Shown: positions 4,901-6,749 of the stretch, in pieces
Layout of the letters: each line of letters opens with the position of its first letter
Position numbering within the stretch: position 1 is the stretch's first letter
From: Caryophanales bacterium UBA6879
GTDB taxonomy: Bacteria; Bacillota_I; Bacilli_A; RFN20; CAG-288
Direction of reading: 5' to 3'
Assembly: GCA_002449135.1 (NCBI GenBank)
Contig: DKCH01000036.1
Location: 1-6,749, forward strand
DNA length: 6,749 bases
Position numbers and translations under genes: made by a program
The notes under the pieces: generated by a model
Told to the model about the DNA's origin: nothing
The model's input: only the letters and a program-made list of their open reading frames with translations
Database searches by the model: none

Positions 4901-5314
4901 ATGAAATTAAGTAAAAATCAAATTTATTCATTAATTATATTTATTTTTAGTTTAGCTATATTTATCGTAGGACTCATTGCTTTTATAAGTTCTTATCAAT
5001 ATTATTCAGATGAATATGGTACTGATATTTCTTTTTCAAAAGAATACATGATTCAATTTATTTTGGGTTTAATACTTGCTTCAATTAGCTCTTTCTTATT
5101 TTTCTCCAAAAGTGAAAAAGTTTCTTTTTACCTTCCATTAGTTTTAGCTTTTGCGGCATTTATAGTTTCCTTTTTCTATTTTGGCTTAGCTTTTGAAGCT
5201 GGTCTAAGTGATGAACAAGAATCAAATAAAATGTTTACTTCATTATTAATCGGTTTCTTTACTTTATTATTTGGTGGTGTATTCTCTTATAAGGCTATTT
5301 TAGAAAATAAGTAG
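4901..5314 (+). CDS. small four-helix membrane protein downstream of thiT
   Basis: I do not recognise a family. The 137-residue product is mostly hydrophobic, with four likely membrane helices at about residues 8-30, 50-68, 75-98 and 111-130. A polar, tyrosine- and acid-rich loop (31-47) and an acidic loop (99-110) lie on what should be the outer side if the Lys-rich N-terminus is cytoplasmic. No catalytic motif or transporter signature is visible. The ATG lies one base after the thiT stop and uses TAAGGAG (4884-4890) inside thiT, so the two are co-transcribed and under the same TPP riboswitch. A role in thiamine uptake is possible from position alone. A generic lineage-specific membrane protein in the same transcript is equally possible. 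Confidence 0.75.
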   Translation: MKLSKNQIYSLIIFIFSLAIFIVGLIAFISSYQYYSDEYGTDISFSKEYMIQFILGLILASISSFLFFSKSEKVSFYLPLVLAFAAFIVSFFYFGLAFEAGLSDEQESNKMFTSLLIGFFTLLFGGVFSYKAILENK

Positions 5315-5322
5315 GTATAAGA

Positions 5323-5352
5323 CTAACAAAAAAGATTAAAACCATTTATAAT
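5323..5352 (+). promoter_or_regulatory. promoter for the ferredoxin-NADP reductase gene
   Basis: A perfect TATAAT (5347-5352) is preceded by a modest -35, CTAACA (5323-5328), with an 18-bp spacer. It starts in the short gap after the membrane-protein gene. No terminator is visible in that gap, so some reading from thiT may also reach the reductase. Confidence 0.55.
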
Positions 5353-5377
5353 AAAGAAAATGGAAAGGGATTTTAAT

Positions 5378-6328
5378 ATGTTAGACTTAGTTATAATTGG
5401 TGCAGGACCAGTAGGATTATATGCAGCTCATTTGGCCGCTTTACATAATTTAAGTGGTGTTGTTTTAGAAGCACGTGATAATTTTGGTGGTCAATTATCT
5501 AATTTATATCCTCAAAAAGATATTATTGATTTACCTGGATTTAGTAGAATTACTGCTCAAGGTTTTATAGATAATCTTTCTAAGCAAATTGATTCTAGAG
5601 AAAACCATTTAAAGATTGAATTAATGGAATCAGTTACTAATTTTGAAAAAATAGATGGCGGTTATAAAATTGTAACCTTAAATAATAACATCTATGAAGC
5701 AAAATGCATTTTATTAGTAACTGGAATGGGTACATTTACTCCACGTAAAATAGGTTTACCTAATGAAGGACAATTTAAAAATATTGCTTATGCAGTAAAA
5801 AATAAAGAAATATATAAAAACAAAAAAGTAGTCGTTTTAGGTGGTGGTGATTCTGCTGTTGATTTAACCTTAATGCTTAATCCACTTGTTTCTGATATTT
5901 CAATTGTTCATAGACGTGATGAATTTCGTGCCCAGGCTAGCGTTGTTGATGAATTAAAAGCTAGTAAAGCCCATATTTATACACCATTTAATGTAACTAA
6001 ACTTATTGGTAATAGTGATGTTTTGACAGGTATTGAAATTACAAATAATGTTACTAATGAAGTAAAAACAATTGAGCTTGATAATCTTATTGTAAACTTT
6101 GGTTTAATCCCTGGTGTCAATAAATTTAATGTTGAGAAAAAAGGTCCTAATATTTTAGTTAAGGATTCTTATCAAACTTCTTTAGAAAATGTTTTTGCTA
6201 TAGGAAATTGTATTAATTATCCTGGTAAAGTTAAAAATATTACTTGTGGTTTAGGTGAGGCGGTTGTTGCTATTACTAAGATCGATCAAATTCTTAATCC
6301 AAATAAAAATATTCCTGTTCATTTTTAA
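5378..6328 (+). CDS. ferredoxin/flavodoxin-NADP+ reductase (YumC-type)
   Basis: This 316-residue FAD- and NADPH-binding flavoprotein moves electrons between NADPH and ferredoxin or flavodoxin in the cytoplasm. The FAD fingerprint GAGPVG is at 8-13, GGQLSNLYPQKDIIDLPGF at 37-55, the NADPH-site GGGDSA at 155-160 with HRR at 178-180, and the second FAD block at 271-304. The YPxK-xIxDxPGF signature and the absence of a thioredoxin-reductase CxxC pair after residue 130 separate it from TrxB. The start at 5378 has AAAGGGA (5364-5370) 7 bases upstream; ATG 5360 has no such site and adds six residues. An oddity is AIGN (274-277), where relatives have A-G-D; that Asp normally contacts FAD. The C-terminal tail ends at PVHF, shorter than usual. 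It has its own promoter and terminator. Confidence 0.88.
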   Translation: MLDLVIIGAGPVGLYAAHLAALHNLSGVVLEARDNFGGQLSNLYPQKDIIDLPGFSRITAQGFIDNLSKQIDSRENHLKIELMESVTNFEKIDGGYKIVTLNNNIYEAKCILLVTGMGTFTPRKIGLPNEGQFKNIAYAVKNKEIYKNKKVVVLGGGDSAVDLTLMLNPLVSDISIVHRRDEFRAQASVVDELKASKAHIYTPFNVTKLIGNSDVLTGIEITNNVTNEVKTIELDNLIVNFGLIPGVNKFNVEKKGPNILVKDSYQTSLENVFAIGNCINYPGKVKNITCGLGEAVVAITKIDQILNPNKNIPVHF

Positions 6329-6329
6329 C

Positions 6330-6358
6330 TTGTAAATAAAAATTATAATTGCTATTAT
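6330..6358 (+). promoter_or_regulatory. predicted promoter of tRNA-Leu
   Basis: TTGTAA (6330-6335), a 17-bp spacer and TATTAT (6353-6358) preceded by TGC form an extended -10 promoter between the reductase stop and the tRNA. The start would fall near 6365, inside the terminator hairpin, about 27 bases before the mature tRNA end. Confidence 0.6.
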
Positions 6359-6359
6359 T

Positions 6360-6391
6360 CTAATGTTACATTATTTGTAACATTAGTTTTT
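6360..6391 (+). terminator. intrinsic terminator after the reductase gene
   Basis: CTAATGTTACA (6360-6370) and TGTAACATTAG (6376-6386) form a perfect 11-bp stem with loop TTATT, followed by five T (6387-6391). The T-run abuts the first base of the tRNA. Confidence 0.85.
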
Positions 6392-6476
6392 GGACAATTG
6401 GCGTAATTGGTAGCCGCTGTGGTCTTAGAAGCCACTGGATTATTCCGTGCAGGTTCGAGTCCTGTATTGTCCACCA
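6392..6476 (+). tRNA. tRNA-Leu, anticodon UAG
   Basis: The acceptor stem GGACAAT pairs with ATTGTCC (6466-6472), followed by discriminator A and an encoded CCA. The D arm has the GGTAG motif. The anticodon stem GTGGT/GCCAC encloses CTTAGAA with anticodon TAG at 6426-6428, which reads CUA and, if unmodified at the wobble base, other CUN codons. A long variable arm (TGGA/TCCG around 6436-6448) marks a class II tRNA. The T arm is GCAGG/CCTGT with loop TTCGAGT. All parts are intact and A73 suits leucine tRNAs. Confidence 0.95.
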
Positions 6477-6501
6477 TTATGATTTAACTTAGATTTAATA
6501 T

Positions 6502-6537
6502 AAAAATAGATTAATGTTTTCATTAATCTATTTTTTT
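6502..6537. terminator. bidirectional terminator between tRNA-Leu and yfcE-like gene
   Basis: AAAAATAGATTAATG (6502-6516) pairs perfectly with CATTAATCTATTTTT (6521-6535), a 15-bp stem with a TTTT loop. A T-run ends it on the plus side and an A-run precedes it, which is a T-run on the minus strand. It can stop both the tRNA transcript and the convergent phosphodiesterase transcript, whose stop codon at 6536-6538 touches the stem. Confidence 0.85.
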
Positions 6538-6749
6538 AAAATTTAATTTCTTTATAAAGATGATCATCTATTAAATCAAGTAATTTAATTCCAGATTCAT
6601 CCATTACCATATATGAATGATGTCCATCCTTAGGTAAGGATACGGAACCTGGATTTGCTAGAATTAAATTATCTCTTTTCTCTAGTGCACCAATATGAGT
6701 GTGACCTTGAATAAAGATATCTCCAGGGTCTTTTGGTAAGTTATCAAAA
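6536..6749 (-). CDS. yfcE: YfcE/MJ0936-type metallophosphoesterase, C-terminal part
   Basis: Seventy codons plus a TAA stop (6538-6536) are visible; the 5' part lies beyond the right edge. The segment reads GDIFIQGHTHIG near the start, then ANPGSVSLPKDG, and ends in a short strand-helix tail. GHTH supplies two of the dinuclear metal ligands of calcineurin-like phosphoesterases, and NPGS-S-P is the marker of the YfcE/MJ0936 phosphodiesterase family. These small cytoplasmic enzymes hydrolyse phosphodiester substrates in vitro and their natural substrate is not settled. The N-terminal DxH and GN(H/C)D blocks cannot be checked here. The gene converges on the tRNA and shares its terminator. Confidence 0.9.
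   Translation of the reverse strand, partial: FDNLPKDPGDIFIQGHTHIGALEKRDNLILANPGSVSLPKDGHHSYMVMDESGIKLLDLIDDHLYKEIKF

Noticed and set aside
5360..5377. ATG 5360 as the reductase start
   Set aside because: The AAAGGGA site lies downstream of it and serves ATG 5378, where the Rossmann N-terminus begins.
5378..6328. Thioredoxin reductase
   Set aside because: The CxxC redox pair is missing and the YPxK signature fits YumC-type ferredoxin-NADP reductases.
638..6328. Mycoplasma-type code (TGA as Trp)
   Set aside because: No gene stops at TGA, but all Trp codons are TGG and proteins are full length without reading TGA, so AT-bias explains stop choice.
6392..6476. tRNA-Leu as an integration site
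   Set aside because: No repeat of the tRNA 3' end was seen in the window and the cassette lies 3 kb away between other repeats.

Overview
The window is AT-rich, with short spacers, strong AGGAGG-type ribosome binding sites, TAA/TAG stops, a TPP riboswitch and an ECF-type thiamine transporter gene. This points to a low-GC Firmicutes genome, probably of the Bacilli, Erysipelotrichia or Mollicutes-related gut type. All tryptophans in the recognisable proteins are TGG and no frame needs TGA to be read through, so the standard bacterial code fits. The lineage is an inference; no gene here fixes it.

Layout. (1) 1-167: minus-strand remnant of an IS3-family transposase carrying the HSDQG motif, followed by about 470 bases without a gene. 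(2) 553-1566: a strong promoter and two overlapping genes, an XRE-type HTH regulator and an ImmA/IrrE-like HExxH metallopeptidase. (3) 1567-1751: a structured spacer with a predicted compact minus-strand small RNA (extended -10 promoter, about 68 nt, intrinsic terminator). (4) 1752-3202: three overlapping genes, a DUF4417 protein and two proteins I do not recognise. (5) 3227-3377: a second copy of the sequence at 340-456. These direct repeats bracket blocks 2-4, which therefore look like an acquired or excisable accessory cassette.

(6) 3407-5314: thiamine genes. thiN (thiamine pyrophosphokinase) lies directly against the right repeat. After it come a promoter, a TPP riboswitch with a terminator, thiT (the S component of the thiamine ECF transporter) and a small four-helix membrane protein one base downstream. 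Together they take up thiamine and convert it to TPP, and the riboswitch shuts down uptake when TPP is plentiful. (7) 5378-6328: a YumC-type ferredoxin/flavodoxin-NADP reductase with its own promoter and a perfect 11-bp terminator. (8) 6392-6476: tRNA-Leu(UAG), whose likely promoter overlaps the preceding terminator. (9) 6502-6537: a terminator shared with the convergent minus-strand yfcE-like phosphodiesterase gene, which is cut by the right window edge.

The most unusual part is the repeat-bracketed cassette: regulator/protease pair, candidate antisense RNA, and a DUF4417 operon of unknown function.
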